Below are positions 42,324-50,033 of a stretch of 64,000 nucleotides of DNA, in pieces. The notes under the pieces were generated by a model. That model searched no databases. It was not told the DNA's origin and saw nothing but the letters and a program-made list of their open reading frames with translations. Numbering within the stretch: position 1 is the stretch's first letter; every line of letters begins with the position of its first letter. The position numbers and the translations under genes were made by a program. The stretch covers positions 62,001 through 126,000 of the forward strand of contig NZ_JAJALK010000011.1 in assembly GCF_020523825.1 (NCBI RefSeq), given 5' to 3'. This DNA comes from Methylobacterium brachiatum (GTDB lineage Bacteria; Pseudomonadota; Alphaproteobacteria; Rhizobiales; Beijerinckiaceae).

Positions 42324-42886
42324 ACGCGCTTACCGGCATCACCATCAAGCTGCGACCGCTGGAACGCGAGGACCTGCGCTTCGTCCACCAGCTCAACAAC
42401 AACGACAGCATCATGCGCTACTGGTTCGAGGAGGCCTACGAGTCCTTCGCCGAACTGCAGCAGCTCTACGAGCGCAACATCCACAACCAGACCGAGCGCC
42501 GCTTCATCGTGGCCGATCCGACCGGCGAGCCCGCAGGGCTGATCGAGCTCGTCGAGATCAACCACCTGCACCGGCGCTGCGAGTTCCAGATCGCGATCCA
42601 CCCGAGCTTCCAGGGCCGGGGCTATGCCTGGCAGGCGACCCGGATCGCCATGGATTACGCGTTCAGCGTGCTCAACATCCACAAGCTGTACCTGCATGTG
42701 GACCGGGACAATGCCCGGGCGGTGCGCATCTACGAGCGCTGCGGCTTCCGGCCCGAGGGCGTGCTGAAGGACGAGTTCTTCGTGAACGGCCGCTATCGCG
42801 ACGCCGTGCGGATGTGCCTGTTCCAGCCGGATTATCTGAAGGCCCGCGGCGGCGGCGACATCGCCGAGCCGGTGCTGAAGGTCTGA
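42320..42886 (+). CDS. speG: Spermidine N1-acetyltransferase-like GNAT protein
   Basis: A 188-residue GNAT acetyltransferase. It is strikingly similar by eye to E. coli SpeG: KLRPLEREDLRFVHQLNNN, MRYWFEEAYESFAEL, GLIELVEINHLHRRCEFQI and DEFFVNGRYRDAVRMCLFQ. SpeG acetylates spermidine or spermine to limit polyamine toxicity. Translational coupling to argE, whose product ornithine is the polyamine precursor, makes functional sense. Followed by a convergent hairpin. Confidence 0.88.
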   Translation: MNALTGITIKLRPLEREDLRFVHQLNNNDSIMRYWFEEAYESFAELQQLYERNIHNQTERRFIVADPTGEPAGLIELVEINHLHRRCEFQIAIHPSFQGRGYAWQATRIAMDYAFSVLNIHKLYLHVDRDNARAVRIYERCGFRPEGVLKDEFFVNGRYRDAVRMCLFQPDYLKARGGGDIAEPVLKV

Positions 42887-42897
42887 CCCGCCGATGC

Positions 42898-42922
42898 GGG
42901 AGGGGCCACCGAGGCCCCTCCC
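42898..42922. terminator. Convergent hairpin between speG and the repeat protein gene
   Basis: A perfect 10-base-pair stem (GGGAGGGGCC with its complement) around a 5-base loop lies about 11 bases after the speG stop and 10 bases before the opposing stop. No strong U-run on either side, so terminator strength is uncertain. Confidence 0.5.
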
Positions 42923-42931
42923 CATTCGTGC

Positions 42932-44056
42932 TCAGTTGCGGCCGGCCTTGCCGGCGCCCTGCGCTGCGCCGCCCTGAGACGGGCCGGCATTCAGGCCGCC
43001 GCGCTCGGCGCCGCCCATCCGGCCGCTGTCGGTGCCGGCCGGCCGCGCGCCGCCCTGCGGGTCACCGCGCTCCGAGGCGTTGCGGATACCGTCCTGCTGG
43101 CCGCCCCGCATGTCGCTGTTGCGGGTACCGTCGTTCCGACCTTCGCGGTTGGCGGCCCGGTCCGTGTCGCGCCCCTCATTGCGCACCGCGTTGCGGGTGC
43201 CGTCGCGCAAGTCGCGGCGGTCGCTGCGGATGCCGGCGCGGGTCTCGGTCCGGAAGCTGGCATTGACCGTGCCGCCGCCGCTCAGCCGGCGATATTCATC
43301 CGAACCGTAGCGCACCCGCTGGCCGCGGATCGTCACGAAGCGCTCCTCGCGCACCGATACCAGACGGCGGTATTCGGGCGAGCCGTAGACGACGCGCTGG
43401 CCCCGGATGGTCACGAAGCGCTCGCGCGGTCGGCTCTCACGGGTGCTGACAAGGCGGCGGTACTCGGGTGAGCCGTAGAGGACCCGCTGGCCGCGGATCA
43501 CGACGTAGCGGACCCGGGGGCCGCGATTCTCGGTGACGACGAGGCGCCGGTACTCGGGCGAGCCGTACACGACCCGGCGACCGCCGATGAACACGAACCG
43601 GCCCTCGCGGCGCAGACCGCCTTCGACTCGGTCCGACCGGATATCGGTCCGGCGCTCCGTACGGCTCTCCGTCCGGCCACGGATATCGGCGCGGTCGCCC
43701 CGTTCGGCGCGCGCGCCATCCCGGTCACCGCGCGCATCCCGCTCGGCGCGGTCGCCGCGGCGCTCGCCGGCTTCCGGGCCGGCTCGGCCGCGATCCTGGG
43801 CCATCCGGTCGCCGGATTCCCGCCCGTCATCCCGGCCCTGCGCGGCCCGTCCGGTTTCGGCGCCGGCGCGACCCGAGGCAGCTTGGTCGCCATTCTGCGA
43901 TCCGCTCCGGTCGGCCCCGCTCCGCATGCTCGATTCCGAGCCGCCCGCCCCGGCCCGGCCGGCCATCCCGCCACCGCGATCGGCTCCCGCCGATTGCTGC
44001 GCATAGGCCGAGGTGCTGATCAGCAGCGCGGCCAACCCGATCGACAACGTTCGCAT
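42932..44056 (-). CDS. Exported Arg/Gly-rich protein with four RGxRVxYGSxEYRRL repeats
   Basis: A 374-residue exported protein. The signal peptide (MRTLSIGLAALLISTSAYAQ) is followed by about 130 residues of Arg/Gly/Asp-rich low complexity. Four tandem repeats follow at about residues 153-173, 183-203, 213-233 and 239-258, consensus RFVxIRGQRVxYGSPEYRRLV. The C-terminal half is again Arg/Asn/Gly-rich. No family is recognised. A clear ribosome binding site (GGAGGA) sets the start at 44056. The mature protein is highly charged and probably disordered outside the repeats. Binding to a polyanion is a guess. Confidence 0.8.
   Translation of the reverse strand: MRTLSIGLAALLISTSAYAQQSAGADRGGGMAGRAGAGGSESSMRSGADRSGSQNGDQAASGRAGAETGRAAQGRDDGRESGDRMAQDRGRAGPEAGERRGDRAERDARGDRDGARAERGDRADIRGRTESRTERRTDIRSDRVEGGLRREGRFVFIGGRRVVYGSPEYRRLVVTENRGPRVRYVVIRGQRVLYGSPEYRRLVSTRESRPRERFVTIRGQRVVYGSPEYRRLVSVREERFVTIRGQRVRYGSDEYRRLSGGGTVNASFRTETRAGIRSDRRDLRDGTRNAVRNEGRDTDRAANREGRNDGTRNSDMRGGQQDGIRNASERGDPQGGARPAGTDSGRMGGAERGGLNAGPSQGGAAQGAGKAGRN
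43283..43600 (-). repeat. Four tandem in-gene repeats
   Basis: Four coding repeats of about 63 bases are spaced 90, 90 and 78 bases apart, each encoding a YGSxEYRRL core. The DNA around TACGGCTCGCCCGAGTACCG is nearly identical among the first three copies (minus strand), implying recent duplication or gene conversion. Confidence 0.8.
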
Positions 44057-44226
44057 GGCGTCTCCTCCGATATTGAAGCAGCCACGCAACGTCGAAGGTC
44101 CGGAAACGGTTCGGTTCGCAATCCTCAAAAATTCACGCAACGAATACTGATGCATCCGCGTTTCGCGTGCAGAAGCTTAGCCATTGTTGGCTGAGGAACC
44201 GGGCCGATCGCGCGCGGCCCGGGCTT

Positions 44227-45261
44227 CTACTGGTTCGGCTGCGCGCCGATCTCGGCCTCGACCTCCTGCGGGTCGAGATCGTAGCGGCGGGAGCAGAATT
44301 CGCAGGTGATGACGATGCGCCCGTCATCCGCCACGATGTCGCGCCGCTCCTCGGGCGAGAACGAGCGGATCATGCCCATGACGCGCTCCCGCGAGCAGCG
44401 GCAGGCCTCGTGCACCGACTGGCGGTCGAACACCCGCACGCCGCGTTCGTGGAACAGCCGGTAGAGCAGGCGCTCGCTCGACACGCTCGGATCGACCAAC
44501 TCGTGATCCTCAACGGTGCCGACGAGCGAGCGCGCCTCGACCCAGGCATCGTCCTCGACCGCCTGCCCGGACAGGTGCGTGTGGCCCTCCGGGATGTCGC
44601 CCGGCGGCAGGTCGGCGAGGCGAGCCCGGTCGGTCGACTGGGGCAGGAACTGCACGATCAAGCCGCCGGCGCGCCAATGCCCGGCGCCCTCCTCCACGGC
44701 CTCGGCGACCGCGAGGCGCACCTGCGTGGGGATCTGCTCCGACTGGCGGAAATACTGGTGCGCGGCCTCCTCCAGGCTCTGGCCTTCCAGGGCGACGACG
44801 CCCTGGTAGCGGCTGGCGGCGGAGCCCTGGTCGATGGTCATGGCCAGATGGCCGGCACCGATCAGGTCGGCATCCTTCAGCGGACGCGCGCCCAGGGCGG
44901 CCACCTTTTCCGCGTCGAACCGCGCGGTGGCGCGCAGGCGGTCGGGCGCCTCGAAATCGACCACGATCATCGCCACCGGGCCGTCGGTCTTGGTCTGGAG
45001 CTGGAACCGGCCCTCGAACTTGAGCGACGAGCCGAGCAGCACCGTCAGCGCGGCGGCCTCGCCCAGGAGCCGGGCGACGGAATCCGGGTAGCCGTGGCGG
45101 CGCAGGATCGTGTCCACCGAGGGCCCCAGCCGGACCAGGCGCCCGCGCACGTCGAGCGCCTCGACCGCGAAGGGCAGCACGGCGTCATCCGTACCGCCAT
45201 GGCCGTTGCCGACAGGTTGCCCGGCCTGCATCTGGGATTGCGACTCTGGTCCTGAGGTCAT
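44227..45261 (-). CDS. hslO: Hsp33 redox-regulated chaperone
   Basis: A cytoplasmic holdase activated by oxidation of zinc-binding cysteines. The 344-residue product ends with the zinc motif: CRCS (CxC) and, about 30 residues later, CEFC (CxxC). The body has TVLLGSSLKFEGRFQLQTKTDGPV and GAGHLAMTID. The frame is open further upstream into a repeat, so the ATG at 45261 is the best start; a second ATG ten codons on is possible. It follows argD-argF in the same direction, a known Rhizobiales arrangement. Confidence 0.92.
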   Translation of the reverse strand: MTSGPESQSQMQAGQPVGNGHGGTDDAVLPFAVEALDVRGRLVRLGPSVDTILRRHGYPDSVARLLGEAAALTVLLGSSLKFEGRFQLQTKTDGPVAMIVVDFEAPDRLRATARFDAEKVAALGARPLKDADLIGAGHLAMTIDQGSAASRYQGVVALEGQSLEEAAHQYFRQSEQIPTQVRLAVAEAVEEGAGHWRAGGLIVQFLPQSTDRARLADLPPGDIPEGHTHLSGQAVEDDAWVEARSLVGTVEDHELVDPSVSSERLLYRLFHERGVRVFDRQSVHEACRCSRERVMGMIRSFSPEERRDIVADDGRIVITCEFCSRRYDLDPQEVEAEIGAQPNQ

Positions 45262-45382
45262 GCCCGCTCCGATCGATACGCCCGGCTCCGGCGGCGGCCG
45301 CTCCGACGTGCCGGGGCGCAGATCCCGCTCCGGCGAGGAGCGGGATGGCGTGAGGAACAGGGCCCGTTCGGAACGATCTGAT

Positions 45383-45432
45383 CCCTCACCCCGCCCGCGC
45401 CCGCACGGGAGAGGAGGCGCGTCGCGCCACAT
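45383..45432. repeat. Type C interspersed repeat upstream of hslO
   Basis: CCTCACCCCGCC...CGGGAGAGGAGGCGCGTCGCG matches the right arm of the repeat family at 20892-20915 and 33018-33128. It lies between argF and hslO and may separate their transcripts. Confidence 0.55.
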
Positions 45433-45539
45433 CCGTCGCCGGGGTGCTGCCGTCCGGCAGCCGTGATGGGGAGGCGGGCCGCGAGAGCCGCCCGCTCACC
45501 CCCATATGGGGCGCGGTCCCGAAAAGCGCGAGCCCGGGA

Positions 45540-46520
45540 TCAGGGCGTGCCCGCGCTCAGGCACCAGGCCAGGATCCCCTTCTGCGCGTGCAGGCGGTTC
45601 TCGGCCTCGTCGAACACCACGGAGCGCGGCCCGTCCATGACGTCGGCCGTGACCTCCTCGCCGCGATGGGCGGGCAGGCAGTGCATGAAGATCGCGTCCG
45701 GGTTGGCGGCCGCCATCAGCTTGGCGTTCACCTGGTAGGGGCTCAGCAGGTTGTGGCGGTGGCCCTCGTCGTCGTCGCCCATCGAGACCCAGCAATCCGT
45801 CACCACGGCATCGGCGCCCTGGACGGCCGCGAAGGCGTCTGTGGTGACGTTGATCTTCGCGCCCTCGCGCTTGGCCCAGGCGACCAGAGCCGGCGGGGGC
45901 GCGAGTTCGGGCGGGCTGGCGATGTCGAGGCTGAAATCGAGCCGCGCGGCGGCGTGGACCCAGCTCGCCAGGACATTGTTGGAATCGCCCGACCAGGCCA
46001 CCTTGCGGCCCTTGATCGGCCCGCGATGCTCCTCGAAGGTCATCACGTCGGCCATGATCTGGCAGGGATGCGACACCTTGGTCAGGGCGTTGATGACCGG
46101 CACGGTGGCGTACTCGGCCAGCTCCAGCATCTGACCGTGGTCGAGGATGCGGATCATGATCGCGTCGACGAAGCGCGACAGCACCTGGGCGGTGTCGCCG
46201 ATGGTCTCGCCCCGGCCGAGCTGCATCTCGGATCCGGTGAGCATCAGGGTCTCACCGCCGAGTTCGCGCATCGCCACGTCGAACGAGACGCGGGTCCGGG
46301 TCGAGGGCCGGTCGAACACCATGGCGAGGGTCTTGCCCACGAGCGGGCGCTCGGCGGCGCGCTCGCCCTTGCGGCGGCGCGCCTTCATGGCGGCGCTCGC
46401 ATCGAGCACCCCGCGCAGCTCCGCCCCGGAGAAGTCCTTGAGGTCGAGGAAGTGGCGGGGGCCGGCACCGTTCAGGTGCGGGACTGGGGCACGCGCCCGG
46501 CCGTCAATCTGGGCTTTCAT
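45540..46520 (-). CDS. argF: Ornithine carbamoyltransferase
   Basis: Makes citrulline from ornithine and carbamoyl phosphate. The 326-residue protein has the carbamoyl-phosphate loop S73-T-R-T-R77 (in DRPSTRTRVSF), HPCQ at 151-154, and the ornithine/catalytic FMHCLPAHRGEEV near the C-terminus. It is 179 bases downstream of argD in the same direction. Confidence 0.97.
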   Translation of the reverse strand: MKAQIDGRARAPVPHLNGAGPRHFLDLKDFSGAELRGVLDASAAMKARRRKGERAAERPLVGKTLAMVFDRPSTRTRVSFDVAMRELGGETLMLTGSEMQLGRGETIGDTAQVLSRFVDAIMIRILDHGQMLELAEYATVPVINALTKVSHPCQIMADVMTFEEHRGPIKGRKVAWSGDSNNVLASWVHAAARLDFSLDIASPPELAPPPALVAWAKREGAKINVTTDAFAAVQGADAVVTDCWVSMGDDDEGHRHNLLSPYQVNAKLMAAANPDAIFMHCLPAHRGEEVTADVMDGPRSVVFDEAENRLHAQKGILAWCLSAGTP

Positions 46521-46699
46521 CGCGTCACGTTCGCTAGAGCCTGCTCCACGATCACCTGATCATGAACGACACTCTATCTCCTGGTGAGGGGCATTCTCGT
46601 CACGCGCGGCGGGGATCGACCGCGCCCGAAAATGCTTCGCACCGCCCTGCGCCGGAACGCGGCGCAGGGCGGTGATTCTGAAACTGCGGGATCGACGTG

Positions 46700-47890
46700 C
46701 TATTCGGCGGCCCCGCGCAGGGCTTCGAAGGATGCGGCGGCCTCGTCGAGCCGCCGGACCGCCTCGTCGATCTCGCTGTCGCTGACGATCAGCGGCGGCA
46801 GCAGGCGGACGATGTTGTCGCCGGCCGGGATGACCAGGAGATGGGCAGCCCGGGCGGCGGCGGCGAAATCGGTGTTCGGCACGCCGAGCTTGAGGCCGAG
46901 CATCAGGCCCTCGCCGCGGATCTCCTGGAAGACATGCGGGTGGCGGTCGCGCAAGGACGCGAGCTTCTGCTTGAGCAGGAGCCCGGCATGGGCGACGCGG
47001 TCGAGGAAGCCGTCCTCCAGCACCACGTCGAGCACGGCGTTGCCCACCGCCATGGCGAGCGGGTTGCCGCCGAAGGTGGTGCCGTGGCTGCCGGCGGTCA
47101 TGCCGCGGGCCGCCTCGCGGGTGGCGAGGCAGGCGCCCATCGGGAAGCCGCCGCCGATGCCCTTGGCCACGCTCATGATGTCCGGGGTGATGCCCGACCA
47201 TTCATGGGCGAACAGCTTGCCGGTGCGCCCGACGCCGGTCTGGACCTCGTCCATGATCAGCAGGAGGCCGTTCGCGTCGCAGATCTCGCGCAGGCGGCGC
47301 AGATCCGCATGCGGGATCACACGCACGCCGCCCTCGCCCTGGATCGGCTCGATCATCAGGGCCGCCGTTTCCGGCCCGATCGCGGCCTCCAGCGCGGCGT
47401 AGTCGCCGGCCGGGACCTGGTCGAATCCGTCGACCTTGGGGCCGAAGCCCTCGATGTATTTCTGCTGCCCGCCGGCCGCCAGCGTCGCCAGCGTCCGCCC
47501 GTGGAAGGCGCCCACGAAGGTCACGATCCGGTAGCGCTCCGGATTGCCGCCGGCGGCGTGGTACTTCCGGGCGATCTTGATCGCCGCCTCGTTGGCCTCG
47601 GCCCCCGAATTGCAGAAGAACACCACGTCCGCGAAGGTCGCGTCCACCAGGCGCCGGCCGAACCGCTCGCCGCCCGGGATCTCGAACAGGTTGGATGTGT
47701 GCCAGATCCGGCTGGCCTGCTCGGTGAGCGCGCCGACCAGGTGCGGATGCGCGTGGCCGAGGCCGTTGACCGCGATGCCGGCGCCGAAATCGAGGTATCG
47801 CTCCCCGGCTTCCGTCACGAGCCAGGCGCCCTCGCCGCGCTCGAAAGCGAGCGGCGCGCGGACGTAGGTCGGCAGAAGGGCTGACGTCAC
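46700..47890 (-). CDS. argD: Acetylornithine aminotransferase
   Basis: PLP-dependent class III aminotransferase converting N-acetylglutamate semialdehyde to N2-acetylornithine. The 396-residue protein has LDFGAGIAVNGLGHAHP, VVFFCNSGAEANEAAIKIAR, LLIMDEVQTGVGRTGKLFAHE and the cofactor lysine in DIMSVAKGIGGGFPMGA. The start is a GTG at 47890 about 10 bases after GGAG. A TTG at 47926 would add an unrelated leader. The leader carries a promoter at 47981-48009 and a 5' hairpin. Confidence 0.95.
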   Translation of the reverse strand: MTSALLPTYVRAPLAFERGEGAWLVTEAGERYLDFGAGIAVNGLGHAHPHLVGALTEQASRIWHTSNLFEIPGGERFGRRLVDATFADVVFFCNSGAEANEAAIKIARKYHAAGGNPERYRIVTFVGAFHGRTLATLAAGGQQKYIEGFGPKVDGFDQVPAGDYAALEAAIGPETAALMIEPIQGEGGVRVIPHADLRRLREICDANGLLLIMDEVQTGVGRTGKLFAHEWSGITPDIMSVAKGIGGGFPMGACLATREAARGMTAGSHGTTFGGNPLAMAVGNAVLDVVLEDGFLDRVAHAGLLLKQKLASLRDRHPHVFQEIRGEGLMLGLKLGVPNTDFAAAARAAHLLVIPAGDNIVRLLPPLIVSDSEIDEAVRRLDEAAASFEALRGAAE

Positions 47891-47949
47891 GGATCCCGTC
47901 TCCGTCGTTGTAAAGGCTTGGAGCAAGCGTTAGCCGGCTCCAAATGAAA

Positions 47950-47973
47950 GTGCCGCCTCGTCATGGGCGGCAC
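47950..47973 (-). promoter_or_regulatory. Hairpin at the 5' end of the argD transcript
   Basis: GTGCCGCC and GGCGGCAC form a perfect 8-base-pair stem with an 8-base loop. Given the predicted start near 47974, the transcript would begin at this stem. It could protect the 5' end or serve as a regulatory element. Confidence 0.4.
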
Positions 47974-47980
47974 GCGCGCG

Positions 47981-48009
47981 ATTACTATGAATCAACCGCC
48001 TCCTGTCAA
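47981..48009 (-). promoter_or_regulatory. Sigma-70-like promoter of argD
   Basis: Minus strand TTGACA (48009-48004) and TAGTAAT (47987-47981) are separated by 16 bases. The -35 is a perfect consensus. It serves argD and probably argF. Confidence 0.65.
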
Positions 48010-48173
48010 CGTTGCAGGGACCATGCCGTTCGCCCGGCCGCTCTGCGCGAGGCTTGCGCGGACCGGATTTCAGTGACGCCTTAACGGGCTAGTCCGCTTG
48101 GCCTATCCCCTTGCGCGGCGGGGGGCGGGCATGCTCCTGCTCCCGCAGATTCGAGTCAGCGCGGGAGAATCGC

Positions 48174-48647
48174 ATGAGCACGATCAAGGACCGTCTCGAG
48201 AAGCTGGGCCTCACCCTGCCGAAGGCGGCGGCACCGGTGGCGAACTACGTGCCGTTCGTCCGCACCGGCAATCTCGTGGTCATTTCCGGCCAGGTCTGCT
48301 TCGGGCCGGACGGGACCATCGCCCCCGAGCACAAGGGCAAGGTCGGCGGCAACGTCTCGGCCGAGGCCGGCAAGGCGGCGGCCCGGCTCTGCGCCCTCAA
48401 CGTGCTGGCCCAGCTCGAGGCCGCGGTGGGCGACCTCGATCGCGCCCTGGAGCAATGCGTCCGACTCGGCGGCTTCATCAACGCCGCGCCCGGCTTCTCC
48501 GCGGTGGCGGGCGTGATGAACGGCGCCTCGGACCTCATGGTCGAGCTGCTGGGCGATTGCGGCCGCCATGCCCGCTCGACGGTCGGCGTCGCCGAACTGC
48601 CCCTCGACGCCGCCGTCGAGGTCGAGGCGATGTTCGAGGTCCGCTAG
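48174..48647 (+). CDS. RidA/YjgF family protein
   Basis: A 157-residue RidA superfamily protein. Typical members hydrolyse reactive enamines/imines formed by PLP enzymes. Matching segments are VPFVRTGNLVVISGQVCFGPDG, AARLCALNVLAQLEAAVGDL and RSTVGVAELPLDAAVEVEAMFEV. The RidA arginine sits in ARSTVGVAELP. At 157 residues it is longer than RidA itself (about 130) and belongs to a longer subgroup. The GDPD gene starts two bases after its stop. Confidence 0.9.
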   Translation: MSTIKDRLEKLGLTLPKAAAPVANYVPFVRTGNLVVISGQVCFGPDGTIAPEHKGKVGGNVSAEAGKAAARLCALNVLAQLEAAVGDLDRALEQCVRLGGFINAAPGFSAVAGVMNGASDLMVELLGDCGRHARSTVGVAELPLDAAVEVEAMFEVR

Positions 48648-48649
48648 GC

Positions 48650-49399
48650 GTGGCCGCTCCCGACTGGCTCACCGCGCGGCCGATCGCGCATCGCGGGCTG
48701 CACGACCGCGCGGCGGGCCGGCCGGAAAACACCCTGGCCGCCGCCCGCGCCGCTGTGGCGGGCGGTTTCGCCATCGAGTGCGACGTCCAGCTGAGCGCCG
48801 ACGGCGAGGCGATGGTGTTCCACGACGCCGCGCTCGGCCGGCTCACCGGGGCGAGCGAGGCGATCGGGGCCAAATCCGCAGCCGAGCTGGGCACGTTGTC
48901 CGTTGCCGGGACTTCTGAGACGATCCCGACCCTGGCGGACTTCCTGGCGGCGGTCGCCGGTTCGGTGCCGGTCGTGATCGAGGTCAAATCCCGCTACGAC
49001 GGCGATCCCCGGCTGGCGGCCCGCGCGGCCGAGCTGGCCGCCGCCTATGGCGGTCCCGTGGCGCTCAAATCCTTCGATCCGCAGGTGGTCGCGGCTCTGC
49101 GCGACCTGTGCCCGCCGGCGATGCCCCGCGGGATCGTCGCCGAGACAACCCAGGACGACCCGGCCTATGCCGCCATGCCCTGGGCGACGCGCCGGGCCTT
49201 GTCGAACCTGCTCCATTTCGCCGACAGCCGGCCGGATTTCCTGTCCTGGCGGGTCGATGATCTGCCCTGCGCGCCGACCTACCTGTGCCGGCTCCTCAGC
49301 CGCATCCCGGTGATGGCCTGGACGGTGCGGAGCGAGGATCAGCGCGCCCGCGCGGGCGCACACGCCGATCAGATGGTGTTCGAGGGTTTCGTTCCATGA
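48650..49399 (+). CDS. Glycerophosphodiester phosphodiesterase
   Basis: A 249-residue GDPD-family enzyme that splits glycerophosphodiesters into an alcohol and glycerol 3-phosphate. It has PIAHRGLHDR near the N-terminus, then RPENTLAAARAAVAGGFAIECDVQLSADGEAMVFHD with the catalytic residues. The start is a GTG two bases after the RidA stop. The stop overlaps the LprI-like start (ATGA). No signal peptide, so cytoplasmic. Confidence 0.9.
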   Translation: MAAPDWLTARPIAHRGLHDRAAGRPENTLAAARAAVAGGFAIECDVQLSADGEAMVFHDAALGRLTGASEAIGAKSAAELGTLSVAGTSETIPTLADFLAAVAGSVPVVIEVKSRYDGDPRLAARAAELAAAYGGPVALKSFDPQVVAALRDLCPPAMPRGIVAETTQDDPAYAAMPWATRRALSNLLHFADSRPDFLSWRVDDLPCAPTYLCRLLSRIPVMAWTVRSEDQRARAGAHADQMVFEGFVP

Positions 49400-49824
49400 C
49401 AGCGACGATCGCGGTGCGCCGTCGGATCGTCGGGGCGGCGGCCGGCCTCGCCGCAATCCTGCTCGCGTCGATCCCTGCCCTGGCGGCCGATCCGTGCGAG
49501 AGCATGGTCCAGTCGGACCTCAACGAATGCGCGCGTGCCGATTATCGCACCGCCGACGCCGCGCTGAACGCGGTCTATGTCCAGTTGATGAAAAAGGTCG
49601 GTCCGAAGACCAAGGACGCGCTGCGCGCTGCGCAGAAGGCCTGGCTCTCGTATCGGGATGCGACCTGCGCCCTCGAAACCATGGGCCTGGAGGGCGGCTC
49701 CGCCTACCCGATGGAATTGAGCGGCTGCCTCAAGGGGCTGACCGATGCGCGCACCAAGGCGCTGACGGCATATCTCGCCTGCAAGCCGGATGACGTGAAC
49801 TGCGTCGGCGCATTCCAGGAGTAG
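49396..49824 (+). CDS. LprI/DUF1311-family exported protein
   Basis: A 142-residue exported protein with a signal peptide ending near ALAADP. The DUF1311 (LprI-type lysozyme inhibitor) pattern follows: CESMVQSDLNECARADYRTADAALN...AQKAWLSYRDATCALE, with cysteines likely in disulfides. Homologues bind and inhibit lysozyme; this is inference here. Translationally coupled to the GDPD gene. Confidence 0.85.
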   Translation: MTATIAVRRRIVGAAAGLAAILLASIPALAADPCESMVQSDLNECARADYRTADAALNAVYVQLMKKVGPKTKDALRAAQKAWLSYRDATCALETMGLEGGSAYPMELSGCLKGLTDARTKALTAYLACKPDDVNCVGAFQE

Positions 49825-50033
49825 GCCGGGGTCGAACGCGAGGGGCTCGGTGCGCGGCCGCCTCCGCGCCCCGGTCCAGGCGCGCCCGGACGATCGCATC
49901 GTCGAGCCGCCTTCCGCCCGCCGCCCCGCTGCGCGCCCGAGGGCGTGACGGCGTCGGCGATCTGACAAGGCCGCCGGGCAGCCGCGCGCATCCGCCCGCT
50001 TGCCCGGCTGCCGACCCCGGTTAGATTGAGCCC

